Shown here piece after piece: positions 16,148-23,498 of a stretch of DNA of 28,407 bases. This stretch comes from a virus. How positions within the stretch are numbered: position 1 is the first letter of the stretch; each line of letters starts with the position of its first letter. The notes below the pieces were generated by a model that was not told the DNA's origin, searched no databases, and saw only the letters and a list, made by a program, of their open reading frames with translations. The stretch is from the IMG/VR virus record IMGVR_UViG_3300027760_000065, positions 1 through 28,407 of that record. One strand, written 5' to 3'. Made by a program: the position numbers and the translations under genes.

Positions 16148-16900
16148 TTAAGCCGCAACAACGCCCAAAGAACCTGCCCTGTAGGTGTGATTGTTCAGTT
16201 GAACCATCACATTCAAAAAAGGCTGGGTTGTGGCGTCCGCTGTATAGCTGATCGGGTTATTGAGGTTATTGGGATCCTGGGTGTAACCGATTACCTTCAA
16301 AGGTAGGGTTGCCACAATGTGAGTATCGTTTGCTGAAAAAACTTTGGCGAGATAAACCCCTGACTGACCCGTTAAGGTATTGCCATTGGTAGGGTTTGGG
16401 GGAACAAGGTTTGCGCCGCCACCGCCAAGTCCAAAGCCGAAGTTTTGACCTATGTGGGCGTAGGTGAATCGGGCGTCATTCAAGACGTTTGTCCAGGTGG
16501 AGACCTGAATATCATAAACGACATCGGGATCATCAAGTACCCATGCCTTGATTTTTGTGTCGGCATACACGGCCGTTGCCGCAGGCCAATAGGGGGATTT
16601 GATGAGAACACCTGTGGGAAGTATATATTCACACCCCATAAAAACACCCAGAACAGACATGGCGTTGCCGGCATTGCTACCATTACCGTTAAATCCATAC
16701 CTTGCAATGGTTCCGCCGCCCTGGTTGGCGGCTACGGGATTCCAGATCACGGGATCGCCTGTAAAAAGACTGGTTCCATAGGTTGCCGCGCCATCGGCGC
16801 TCGCGGAGATATAATATTGATTGGTCTTTTCCGTCCAGCTCCCCCCGTGAATCGATTGGAGAGGGCGCAGACCAAAAGGCGCATTGGTGCCATAAGCCAT
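16148..16900 (-). CDS. Putative capsid decoration / minor head protein
   Basis: 250 residues, AAAGAGG ahead of the ATG. The start MAYGTNAPFGLRPLQSIHGG, then TGDPVIWN, GVFMGCEYI, SPYWPAATAVYA and DDPDVVYDIQV form a pattern I know from conserved structural proteins encoded just before the major capsid gene in many podophages. They are thought to decorate or stabilise the head. Beta-rich, with a Gly-rich loop (NFGFGLGGGGANL, about 153-165). It is the first gene after the 367-base structured leader and so heads the capsid transcript from the promoter at 17224-17252. Confidence 0.72.
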   Translation of the reverse strand: MAYGTNAPFGLRPLQSIHGGSWTEKTNQYYISASADGAATYGTSLFTGDPVIWNPVAANQGGGTIARYGFNGNGSNAGNAMSVLGVFMGCEYILPTGVLIKSPYWPAATAVYADTKIKAWVLDDPDVVYDIQVSTWTNVLNDARFTYAHIGQNFGFGLGGGGANLVPPNPTNGNTLTGQSGVYLAKVFSANDTHIVATLPLKVIGYTQDPNNLNNPISYTADATTQPFLNVMVQLNNHTYRAGSLGVVAA

Positions 16901-16961
16901 GAGAAAACCTCTTTATAAAAAAGTTATGTAAAATTTTTTGAATCGTGGGGTGGGACGAATC

Positions 16962-17217
16962 AACCCGGACTTGTTTTAGTGTCTTCGTGCCTGACACAGC
17001 GATCTTCACGCTGATAACGCTATGAAGTGGATAGCGAGATGACTTCCTTGTCAAAGAGGATGTTTTTGACAAGCGGCTCGTTTTAGCGTCTTTGCGCCTG
17101 ACGCGACCTGGCGGTCAATTTGATTGCGGGACGGACAATCGGGGATTCCCCTTGCTAAAGGATCAACATCTTTCCTTTAATAACCCGGACTCGTGTTAAC
17201 GTCTTCGTGCCTGACGT
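16962..17217 (-). repeat. Three spaced hairpin repeats with compensatory stem changes
   Basis: Units on the plus strand end in GTGTC-TTCGTGCCT-GACAC (16979-16997), GCGTC-TTTGCGCCT-GACGC (17086-17104) and ACGTC-TTCGTGCCT-GACGT (17199-17217). Each is preceded by a related stretch (AACCCGGACTTGTTTTA, AAGCGGCTCGTTTTA, AACCCGGACTCGTGTTA). Stem pairs 1 and 2 change together (G-C/A-T and T-A/C-G) while the 9-base loop stays nearly constant. Spacing is 107 and 113 bases. Covariation points to a structure under selection, as RNA on the minus strand or as DNA. Confidence 0.75.
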
Positions 17218-17223
17218 ACGATT

Positions 17224-17252
17224 ATTGTAACAAAGTGTGATAAAGTTATCAA
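17224..17252 (-). promoter_or_regulatory. Sigma70 promoter for the capsid genes
   Basis: On the minus strand TTGATA (17252-17247), 17 bases, then TACAAT (17229-17224). A start around 17217 would put the third hairpin repeat at the very 5' end of the RNA. The -35 lies within the first DnaA-like box. Confidence 0.65.
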
Positions 17253-17277
17253 CAGATTTATCCACAGGTTATCCACA
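17246..17277 (+). promoter_or_regulatory. Three tandem DnaA boxes
   Basis: TTATCAACA at 17246, TTATCCACA at 17258 and TTATCCACA at 17269, same strand, starts 12 and 11 bases apart. The last two match the bacterial DnaA-box consensus TTATNCACA perfectly; the first has one mismatch and overlaps the -35 of the capsid promoter. Could be DnaA-controlled transcription or part of an origin. Confidence 0.65.
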
Positions 17278-17285
17278 GAAAAATA

Positions 17286-18359
17286 TCAGGATGTAGATGA
17301 AAAAATGAACACAGAAATACCCTGCGTCACTGTGACGGGCGTTGTGTCCACATCCATCACCTGGAGAGTGCAAGATGTGGTGAGACGCGTCATCATCATG
17401 GCATTCATGAGCTTGTCGGTTGTGAGAACGCCTGATTGTACGCCAAAAGCAAAACCGTAATGGGTATCAACCATAGGCGTCGTAAAAGCAATTTGATATT
17501 TTCCCGTACTGATTTTGGTCACACTGGAGACGCCTTGGCCATCCTGAAACACAACAGTGCCTAAAGTTTCTTTAAAGCAGCACCAGGCTTTAGGGATGAA
17601 AGGAGATCTTCCTGCTTGCGTAATGGTGAGTCCGTTCAGGTTAATCACGCCATTGGTCCCCCCTGAACTTAACACCAGATTACCGCTGTTTGGGGTACTC
17701 TGGGCGGTAATTCCATCGGTGTCCAGGGTCATCCCTGTCACGGCAACAGAGGTCACCGCCACAGTGGGAGTTAGAGAAATGGTGGGGTTTCCCCCTGATC
17801 CATCAGGATTGGTCACACTAATATTACTGCCGTCTCCTGCTAAAACAACAGAGCTAAAGGTCAAAACACCGCTGTTAATGAGAGCGGCTACCAATCCCTG
17901 AACGCTCACTCCCTTTAAACTGGTGAGAGAGGCAGGCAGTTGAAAATTGATTGTTCCGCCAGGGGGAGTTATTTCCCCATTGGTAATGGTGAGTGAGGTA
18001 TCGGAGCTTTGGGCCGTCAAGGCCGTAATGGCATTGGTTCCCCCTCCCCACGGTACTACGCGCCATTGACCTTGCGCGGTGGCGGTGTCGACCAGATACA
18101 AATATTTGACATCTCCTGACGCAAAGGTCGCCACAGTGTCGGTTGCCACATCCATCACTGTAAAAGAATGCGTTGAAATATTGTTGATGACAAATCCCGC
18201 CCCCGGACTTACGGATGATGCGAACGGAAGCATGACGTAGAGTCCGCCCACGGTGGGATTCAAATCATTGATATCACACACCACCGATCCGCCTGTGTAG
18301 GGGATTGCCCAGGATAGATCAAGATTCGTACTAAAAGACAGATTTTGATAGGTGGACAT
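17286..18359 (-). CDS. Fibre-like / receptor-binding structural protein
   Basis: 357 residues from the ATG at 18359, which overlaps the previous stop (TGATG); a TTG one codon upstream is less likely. The middle (about 125-200) holds one copy of the same module of about 85 residues found three times in the long tail fibre: LTITNGEITPPGGTINFQL, LTSLKGVSVQGLVAAL, VVLAGDGSNISVTNPDGSGG and NPTISL. The C-terminal part (KAWCCFKETLGTVVF, VTKISTGKYQIAFTTPMVDT, HYGFAFGVQ) is a domain typical of tail fibre C-termini. It lies upstream of the capsid genes, away from the other fibre genes. Its stop is 9 bases from the DnaA boxes. Likely a second, short fibre or head fibre. Confidence 0.7.
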   Translation of the reverse strand: MSTYQNLSFSTNLDLSWAIPYTGGSVVCDINDLNPTVGGLYVMLPFASSVSPGAGFVINNISTHSFTVMDVATDTVATFASGDVKYLYLVDTATAQGQWRVVPWGGGTNAITALTAQSSDTSLTITNGEITPPGGTINFQLPASLTSLKGVSVQGLVAALINSGVLTFSSVVLAGDGSNISVTNPDGSGGNPTISLTPTVAVTSVAVTGMTLDTDGITAQSTPNSGNLVLSSGGTNGVINLNGLTITQAGRSPFIPKAWCCFKETLGTVVFQDGQGVSSVTKISTGKYQIAFTTPMVDTHYGFAFGVQSGVLTTDKLMNAMMMTRLTTSCTLQVMDVDTTPVTVTQGISVFIFSSTS

Positions 18360-18778
18360 CAAAATGTCCCCAGCTGGGCTAACCCCTCATTAAACCCTCT
18401 CAAATCATCCTGAACGCCTCTGAGGGAATTGATGCGCTGTCTGTTGGTTTTCTGCAAAATCTGATTCTCCCGCTCTGAAAAAGCAGCAGGTCTTTCCATG
18501 AGCAGAACGTCTTTGTAGCACACAAAGTTTTTTGACAATGGATTGCGATTCAAAGGATCAAGAGACAACTGAACACAGCGTTCGGCAGGAACCGGCGTCC
18601 ATCCCCTTTGCGCCATTTCTTCCACGCGGAAATCATCTTCGCCCCCTGCGCTTTTTCGAACCCAGGCGTAAGAAAATCCATCTTTTTTAACGGATTCAGG
18701 CACCTCAAGCGGCGACAAGTAATCCATATTCAAATCAGGTCTGACATCCTCTCGGACAACAGGTTTTGGTAATGTCAT
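18359..18778 (-). CDS. Conserved phage structural-region protein (139 aa)
   Basis: TAGGAGT stands ahead of the ATG. The segments FSYAWVRKSAGGED, RVEEMAQRGWTPVPAERCVQ and FVCYKDVLLMERPAAFSERE fit a small protein seen in many podo- and siphophages near the capsid genes (a G-W-x-P-V-P-A turn followed by a V-L-L-M-E-R-P strand); its role is unknown. The C-terminus (RQRINSLRGVQDDLRGFNEG) is helical. It is coupled to the fibre-like gene by a TGATG overlap and follows the scaffold gene by 10 bases. Confidence 0.68.
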   Translation of the reverse strand: MTLPKPVVREDVRPDLNMDYLSPLEVPESVKKDGFSYAWVRKSAGGEDDFRVEEMAQRGWTPVPAERCVQLSLDPLNRNPLSKNFVCYKDVLLMERPAAFSERENQILQKTNRQRINSLRGVQDDLRGFNEGLAQLGTF

Positions 18779-18788
18779 TTTTTTACTC

Positions 18789-19823
18789 CTATTTCATTTC
18801 TTCGGATTTATATTTTGCCCATTCTTCTTCACTCAGGGTCATATTGCGCGCCATGCGTTTTTCATCGGCGGTCAAGGTCACGAGCACTTTCGGCCTGGAA
18901 TTGCCGTTCATACCGCTTTGTCCATAGGCATTTTTAACCGCTGCCACAGAAGGGGGCGGTGTTGATGGCTGTGTCTTTTTTTTAGGCTGTTCCATATCAT
19001 GGATGAAATTTTCAATCGCCTCAAAATAATCAGGAGACATGAACGTATGCTGCAAATTGTTTTGAGCAATGTAACCATCTATATAATCGAGGAAGTCGAT
19101 CACTTTGAGTGCTTTGTCTTTGACATAGGAAGCAGAATACGGATTCAGATCAGGATGTTCCTGAAACCAATCCTGAATCATGGCTGCCTGCGGAGCGGAC
19201 AACGAATAGGTGGGTTGACCTGTCGTTGAGGGCGTTTCAGAGGGTCGTGGTTCTTTGCGCTTTTCCGCGTCCATCCACGATTCAAGGTCGTCTACACCCC
19301 GTTGCGCCTTGATGAGTGCCACATCCGCTTTTATCATGGCATCCGTATCGCTTTCTTCAAAAGCTCTCTTCTTGGCATCAATGGCTTTATCCAATTCAGC
19401 GTAGGCACTTTTGCCATAATGGTACGTGCCGTTATAAACGGATTCTTCCAGCTGTTCTTTTAACCGCTGATTTTCTTGCGCCAACCTTTCCTTTTCTTCC
19501 AGCAGGCGGTATTTTTCATGCTTGTACATATCCCAGGCGGAAAGTTTTTTTGTTTTCTTATCATCCGCAGGTGGTTCTTCGGCAGAAGGTGTCACGTCTT
19601 CCGATGCAGGTTCTTCAACAGGATCGGGATCGGGTTCAGGTTCTTCCTCAGCCTGTTCGCCTTTTTCTTCGTCAAGCGTCTCACCCTGCTTGAGCTTTTC
19701 GATCTTCTGAAAAGCGTCCTGCATCAGACTCATGGTATTTTCATTCTCAAGCTCATGGGCGGATTCGGCGGTCATGCCGATGGCTGTGGATTCCATAGGA
19801 TCGGGCGTATTGATATTATTCAT
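18789..19823 (-). CDS. Capsid scaffolding protein (putative)
   Basis: 344 residues, very acidic in the first third (EEEPEPDPDPVEEPASEDV at about 59-77), coiled coil at 105-135 (EKYRLLEEKERLAQENQRLK), helical middle, and a basic/helical end (TADEKRMARNMTLSEEEWAK). This layout of acidic disordered region, coiled coil and short C-terminal helix-turn-helix that contacts the coat protein is typical of phage scaffolds such as P22 gp8. The position two genes downstream of portal-linked genes and upstream of the capsid fits. GAGGT lies before the ATG. No protease is seen nearby, so scaffold would be removed without cleavage or by a protease outside the window. Confidence 0.75.
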   Translation of the reverse strand: MNNINTPDPMESTAIGMTAESAHELENENTMSLMQDAFQKIEKLKQGETLDEEKGEQAEEEPEPDPDPVEEPASEDVTPSAEEPPADDKKTKKLSAWDMYKHEKYRLLEEKERLAQENQRLKEQLEESVYNGTYHYGKSAYAELDKAIDAKKRAFEESDTDAMIKADVALIKAQRGVDDLESWMDAEKRKEPRPSETPSTTGQPTYSLSAPQAAMIQDWFQEHPDLNPYSASYVKDKALKVIDFLDYIDGYIAQNNLQHTFMSPDYFEAIENFIHDMEQPKKKTQPSTPPPSVAAVKNAYGQSGMNGNSRPKVLVTLTADEKRMARNMTLSEEEWAKYKSEEMK

Positions 19824-19828
19824 CGTTG

Positions 19829-20233
19829 CTACCTCATAATCCGTCTTGGATCGTCAATTTTGGCAAGAACAGAGGCATCATTCAAAAACTGGCATTCCTT
19901 GCCATCAATTTTGAGCTGAATACCTTCATGCCGTGGAAAGGCGATCCAGTCACCAATGTTGCACCATACTTTGTGGTCTGCTAGGGAATCAAACCGCTTG
20001 CCGTAGCTGTCTCGTCCTTTTTGCACCACCAATCCTGTACAAGCTCTGAACCGATAGTCATCATGGGTCGCATCGGGAATATAAATCCCCTTGTGTTTTT
20101 TAGGTGGGATGTATAAAAGCACTAACAACTGAAATCCCTGCGTCTCAACACCTTCAAAGCGGGCAATTTCTGCCTCTTTGCTCAAGATTTCCAAATCCAT
20201 CCCTTCGTTGGGATCAAAATATGTCACTGTCAT
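19829..20233 (-). CDS. GroES-like co-chaperonin
   Basis: The start is taken as the third of three consecutive ATGs (20233), giving 6-base spacing from GGAAAGG; length 134 residues. From about residue 34 it follows the Cpn10 pattern: LLVLLYIPPKKHKGIYIPDA (strand plus mobile-loop region like GGIVL in GroES), CTGLVVQKGRDSYG, VWCNIGDWIAFPRHEGIQLK (matches VGDxVxFxxxxG), then DGKECQFLNDASVLAKIDD (matches the EEVLIMSESDILA end). It carries about 33 extra residues at the N-terminus. Phage GroES homologues such as T4 gp31 replace host GroES in folding the coat protein; position between portal and scaffold genes supports the same role here. It overlaps the upstream gene by 20 bases. Confidence 0.72.
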   Translation of the reverse strand: MTVTYFDPNEGMDLEILSKEAEIARFEGVETQGFQLLVLLYIPPKKHKGIYIPDATHDDYRFRACTGLVVQKGRDSYGKRFDSLADHKVWCNIGDWIAFPRHEGIQLKIDGKECQFLNDASVLAKIDDPRRIMR

Positions 20234-20408
20234 CATCATCCTTTCCAAAAAATTCCACGCATATCTCAATGGACTGCGTCAGTCCTGTCATTTTTCCTGT
20301 CAAAAAGCGGTAATGCTCAAAATTCACCACATGCTGGGGATCGAGCAAAAGCCGTAGATTTTTGTCCCTTTCTTCCCGCAGTTTTTTCAGGATTCTTTCC
20401 CCTAACAT
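20214..20408 (-). CDS. Small helical phage protein (64 aa)
   Basis: The real start is the ATG at 20408 overlapping the upstream stop (TGATG), not a longer in-frame extension that would overlap the previous gene fully. The sequence MLGERILKKLREERDKNLRL, LLDPQHVVNFEHYRFLTGKM, TGLTQSIEICVEFF matches a type of small protein placed behind the portal in many podophages (ExxRxxL then Y-x-x-Y/F-R-x-x-x-G-x-x-x-G-L-x-x-A/S-I). Function unknown. It ends in an acidic run (DDDDSD) whose codons overlap the start of the GroES-like gene. Confidence 0.65.
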   Translation of the reverse strand: MLGERILKKLREERDKNLRLLLDPQHVVNFEHYRFLTGKMTGLTQSIEICVEFFGKDDDDSDIF

Positions 20409-20689
20409 CAGGCGCAGACTTTCTTGCGGGACATCTGGGGCTTGCCGCTTTTGCTTGCCATGCCTAACCGCACTTTGGCAACGCCCCCTGCGGCGAAGCA
20501 ATCTTTCTGAGGGGCTTCCACATGTCCGCCTTTTTTGTAAGGACGCATGGCTTGAAGCTGGTGGGCTGTTTGGGACAAGATCACATCGGGAGCATGCCCG
20601 GGATGATCCATCAATTTATCTGCCATTTCCCGCATGGCATCAGGCTTGCCCTGGTAACCTGCCCGTCTCTCTTTGCTGCGCGTGTTCAT
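20408..20689 (-). CDS. Small conserved phage protein with Lys/Gly-rich tail (93 aa)
   Basis: AGGAG lies 8 bases ahead of the ATG; the gene overlaps the portal end by 50 bases. The C-terminal part (MRPYKKGGHVEAPQKDCFAA, AGGVAKVRLGMASKSGKPQM) is a pattern I recognise from small proteins encoded behind the portal in alphaproteobacterial phages: YKKGGxV, then FAAGG-x-x-K-x-R. Function not established. The stop overlaps the next start (TGATG). Confidence 0.65.
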   Translation of the reverse strand: MNTRSKERRAGYQGKPDAMREMADKLMDHPGHAPDVILSQTAHQLQAMRPYKKGGHVEAPQKDCFAAGGVAKVRLGMASKSGKPQMSRKKVCA

Positions 20690-23036
20690 TTTTCATCTCC
20701 TCTTTCTCTAATTCGGTTTCCGCCTTCAATTCGGCGATCTCTTCCTGAGACTCGATTTTTGCTTTTTCCTTCTCAAAATCCAGTTGCGCTCTGAAAACAT
20801 CGGTCTCCGCTTTCAGATTGGCGATGCGTTCCCGTGCCTGGGATTCCATCGCTTTCTGCTGAATGTCCGCCATCATCACGGCATTGGGATCAACAGGCTT
20901 TGGCGTTGCTCCTGTGTCAGGAGGAGAGGCCATCGTGGCTTGCGCCGCCATCAACGCAATATGGTTCTGAAGGGCGGGATTATTCTGCAAGTGTTCAAGG
21001 GATGGAAATTCAAAGCCCATGACCTGCTGCATCTGTTTGAGATATTTGTTGGCGCGGTGGTCCTGAATATGGGCTTTCATCGCAGGATTTTCTTCCACAA
21101 AAGGGGCATGAACCACCATGTGCGCATCGTCATCCTGCCAAGGGTAAACTTTGAGGGGATTGCCTTTCATCGCCTGCATATTTTCCGTCACAGGATCGGC
21201 AGGGGGGACAGTCTCTGTTTCAGATTTCAGAATTTTGTCCACATTCTGAACACCGATGGCTTCACAAAAACGGCGGTGAACAGCCTCCATGTTGTAAAGA
21301 TCAGGACTGCTTTCCGCCACTTTCAGCAACGTTTCCGCCCGGGCGATGCGATGGGTTTTTGAATCAAGAGACGGATCAGCAATGGGCGTGAGGGTAAAAT
21401 CTTCCTGCAAATCTTCTCCCTGGATATGCCGCTCTTCTCCCTGATGGGAAAAGTTCCGCCCTTCCATCGTTTGCTGAAACAAGGCGTAAAGAGACTGGAA
21501 TTCCTGACCTAAAGAAAAGTAAAAAGATCGAAAAACCGCTGACTGCACACGCTGGTTCACCTCCAGCAAGGCTAACGTTGTGCCCACAGGGGCGTTCGGA
21601 TTCTCACTGGCCACATTCATTTCACTGGTCGCCGCTAATTCGCGGGTCTGGGTCATGATCTCCTGACGCAACTCTCTCAAAGCCTGAGAGGGCTCTGAAT
21701 ACGGCAACGGCATGAAGGCTTGTTCCAAAGGAACACCCCCGGTGTCCACTTCCACAAATTGTCCAGGGGCGACAATCAAGTCCGTCTTCTGCTGTTTAAC
21801 ACCTTTTGTGCGCAATCCCCCCGGCAAATTTTTAAAGGAGCCTGCATCCACCAGTTGACGGAGCAGTTTGGTCAGGGTCAAGGCATTCGTTCCCAGTAAA
21901 TGAGCAAGACCCAGCCCGTAAATGCCAAAGCCCGGTAAATAGCTATACTGAATGAAATTGTTGATCCTTTGGGAAGACGGATCATTTTCTGCCCAGTTGC
22001 GGGTCAGGCGCAGGATTTTCTTGGAATTCTTGCACAACGTTACGATGTAAGGACGAGGCGTGTGGCTGTCATCCCCGTCAGGTGTAACAAAATCCTCAAG
22101 AGCAAGATAGGTATGGATTTCATACACGTCAAACAAAGACCGATAGGTATAGGATGACACATCCACGTCTTCTTTCTTGTCTTTGGTTTCACTGTCATCC
22201 TCTGCCGTGACTTGCCCTGACTTCAAGTAAGGAAGCTCCACGTCTTTGTAATAGCCGTTTGCCTGATTGAACAGAATATCGCGGCGGGACAAATGGAGTA
22301 CATGGGTCAGTCGTTCCGATTCCATGATGTTGAGACAATCATTGTCCACAATGAAGTCGCGGGGAACAATAAAGCGGCTCACAGGAAGCCTTTTTTGTTC
22401 ATCATAATAAATTTTCTTGACCATGCTACCGTAAAAGCCCAGATACAGCAAAGATCGGTCAACATCCGCGTAATACCCTTTGTCTTCCACCGTCAGGTAA
22501 TGGTTCATCCATTGTTTGACGCGATCCGCTTGTGCCTGCCATTGAGTTGGAGCATCGTCACGACTTTCAATATGAACGGGTCCTTCTTGAGGAAAAAACT
22601 CTGCCCGCATCGTGGCATAGAAACGAATCAAAGCGGTGGACAAGGTGGTATCAAAGACACCGGAGGCGCGAGGAAACGGAACGTTTTTAACATCTTCAAT
22701 TGAAAAGCCAAGATATTCCTGAACTTTCTCAATTCCTTCCATCCATTCTTTGCGGGAATCAATATCTTCCTGAATGCACTCCAAAAGAAAAGCCGACAGT
22801 CTGTCCAGCACATCATCGGGCAGTGTTTGGGCAAGATTGTCGTAAAATACTTCTTCCTGCTGTTCCTCAGGAAGGTCAGGTTCGCCGATTTCGTAAATGG
22901 ACGAGCCGTCCGCATGAGTGGCAATTTCTCGCACATCATCAGGGTGCAGTAATCCATCATCCTCGTTTGCAGGGAAAGGTTCGCTTTGTGTTCCAGAGTT
23001 TTTTTGTGTAAAATTTCTTTGTGCGTGTGAAACCAT
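20640..23036 (-). CDS. Portal protein (podovirus, P22-like type)
   Basis: 798 residues. Family-typical features: a long acidic N-terminus, ECIQEDIDSRKEWMEGIEKV at about 88-107, FPRASGVFDTTLSTALIRFY, KGYYADVDRSLLYLGFYGSM, then FIVPRDFIVDNDCLNI (the portal 'P-x-D-F-x-x-D' wing motif), and FGIYGLGLAHLLGTNALTLT with LRQLVDAGSFKNLPGG (stem/crown helices). From about 700 onward it is a long coiled coil (KAESQEEIAELKAETELEKE type), the barrel-like extension seen in P22-type portals. Length fits large podovirus portals. No clear Shine-Dalgarno is seen before the ATG. The start is 14 bases from a DnaA-box-like array. Confidence 0.88.
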   Translation of the reverse strand: MVSHAQRNFTQKNSGTQSEPFPANEDDGLLHPDDVREIATHADGSSIYEIGEPDLPEEQQEEVFYDNLAQTLPDDVLDRLSAFLLECIQEDIDSRKEWMEGIEKVQEYLGFSIEDVKNVPFPRASGVFDTTLSTALIRFYATMRAEFFPQEGPVHIESRDDAPTQWQAQADRVKQWMNHYLTVEDKGYYADVDRSLLYLGFYGSMVKKIYYDEQKRLPVSRFIVPRDFIVDNDCLNIMESERLTHVLHLSRRDILFNQANGYYKDVELPYLKSGQVTAEDDSETKDKKEDVDVSSYTYRSLFDVYEIHTYLALEDFVTPDGDDSHTPRPYIVTLCKNSKKILRLTRNWAENDPSSQRINNFIQYSYLPGFGIYGLGLAHLLGTNALTLTKLLRQLVDAGSFKNLPGGLRTKGVKQQKTDLIVAPGQFVEVDTGGVPLEQAFMPLPYSEPSQALRELRQEIMTQTRELAATSEMNVASENPNAPVGTTLALLEVNQRVQSAVFRSFYFSLGQEFQSLYALFQQTMEGRNFSHQGEERHIQGEDLQEDFTLTPIADPSLDSKTHRIARAETLLKVAESSPDLYNMEAVHRRFCEAIGVQNVDKILKSETETVPPADPVTENMQAMKGNPLKVYPWQDDDAHMVVHAPFVEENPAMKAHIQDHRANKYLKQMQQVMGFEFPSLEHLQNNPALQNHIALMAAQATMASPPDTGATPKPVDPNAVMMADIQQKAMESQARERIANLKAETDVFRAQLDFEKEKAKIESQEEIAELKAETELEKEEMKNEHAQQRETGRLPGQA

Positions 23037-23050
23037 TGAAAGTATCTAAA

Positions 23051-23117
23051 TTATCCACAGGTTATAAACAATCTTATGAACAAGATATTAACATATTTAT
23101 ACACAGGATTATAAGAT
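23051..23117 (+). promoter_or_regulatory. Phased array of DnaA-box-like 9-mers
   Basis: Same-strand 9-mers start at 23051 (TTATCCACA), 23062 (TTATAAACA), 23074 (TTATGAACA), 23085 (ATATTAACA), 23097 (TTATACACA) and a decayed one at 23109 (TTATAAGAT). Spacing is 11, 12, 11, 12, 12 bases, one helical turn each. The first and fifth fit TTATNCACA fully. It fills the gap between the divergent portal (minus) and the 112-residue gene (plus). Confidence 0.68.
23088..23115 (+). promoter_or_regulatory. Putative promoter of the 112-aa gene, within the array
   Basis: TTAACA (23088-23093), 16 bases, TATAAG (23110-23115), pointing to the ATG at 23141. It overlaps the fourth to sixth 9-mers, so a protein bound there would compete with RNA polymerase. 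Confidence 0.45.
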
Positions 23118-23140
23118 ATATTTACCAAAGTAGGAACTCC

Positions 23141-23479
23141 ATGACTTTTGACCAATTTCAAAAAAATGTGGAAAAAATATACACAGTGATTCCTGTTTCC
23201 AGTACGGAATTCATCATGATTCACATCCTGTCTTTTCAGGAAAGCCGACAGGTCATGGGACATATTTTCCAGCCTTACCAAAGTATTGAGGAAAGGCATG
23301 TGCCATCTTTTTTGTTTGTGTGTGCGAATGCAAACGCATCTGACTGTGCAAAGAGGCTCAAGAAAAAAGGATTGTCTGTGTTGGATTATTCAAAAGTCAA
23401 GCTGCTTTCCAAAAAAGACACGGCATCTTTCATAGAAGCGATTCTGAAAACAACGGATTTTTACTTTCCTGTGCATTGA
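23141..23479 (+). CDS. Opposite-strand protein of unknown function (112 aa)
   Basis: The ATG at 23141 has TAGGA at 7-base spacing; an in-frame start at 23021 would run through the box array and is rejected. It is the only plus-strand gene between portal and terminase. Sequence: FDQFQKNVEKIYTVIP (helix), STEFIMIHILSFQESRQVMG, RHVPSFLFVCANANASDCAK, RLKKKGLSVLDYSKVKLLSK and a helical end (DTASFIEAILKTTDFYFPV). The mixed alpha/beta pattern with a basic central segment (KRLKKK) could suit a small DNA-binding or regulatory protein, but no motif such as a helix-turn-helix is clear. A phased 9-mer array lies upstream, a 7-mer array and terminator downstream. Not recognised. Confidence 0.6.
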   Translation: MTFDQFQKNVEKIYTVIPVSSTEFIMIHILSFQESRQVMGHIFQPYQSIEERHVPSFLFVCANANASDCAKRLKKKGLSVLDYSKVKLLSKKDTASFIEAILKTTDFYFPVH

Positions 23480-23498
23480 TGCCTTCAAAATAACCTTT

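Larger units (their letters stand above)
16919..17285. other. 367-base intergenic leader with repeats and many dyads
   Basis: No gene is seen. It holds a promoter (17224-17252), three DnaA boxes (17246-17277), three covarying hairpin repeats (16962-17217), and further dyads: CGCTAT/ATAGCG (17018-17036), CTTGTCAAA/TTTGACAAG (17047-17073), the palindromic GGGGATTCCCC (17141-17151) and TAAAGGA/TCCTTTA (17156-17179). If the promoter is used, nearly all of it is a 5' leader of the capsid mRNA. Confidence 0.75.

Noticed and set aside
16998-17070. Promoters ahead of the other two hairpin repeats
   Set aside because: A TTGACA exists on the minus strand near 17067 but no acceptable -10 follows at 16-18 bases.
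20784-21362. 192-codon plus-strand open frame
   Set aside because: Antisense to the portal coding sequence; His/Arg-rich artefact translation.
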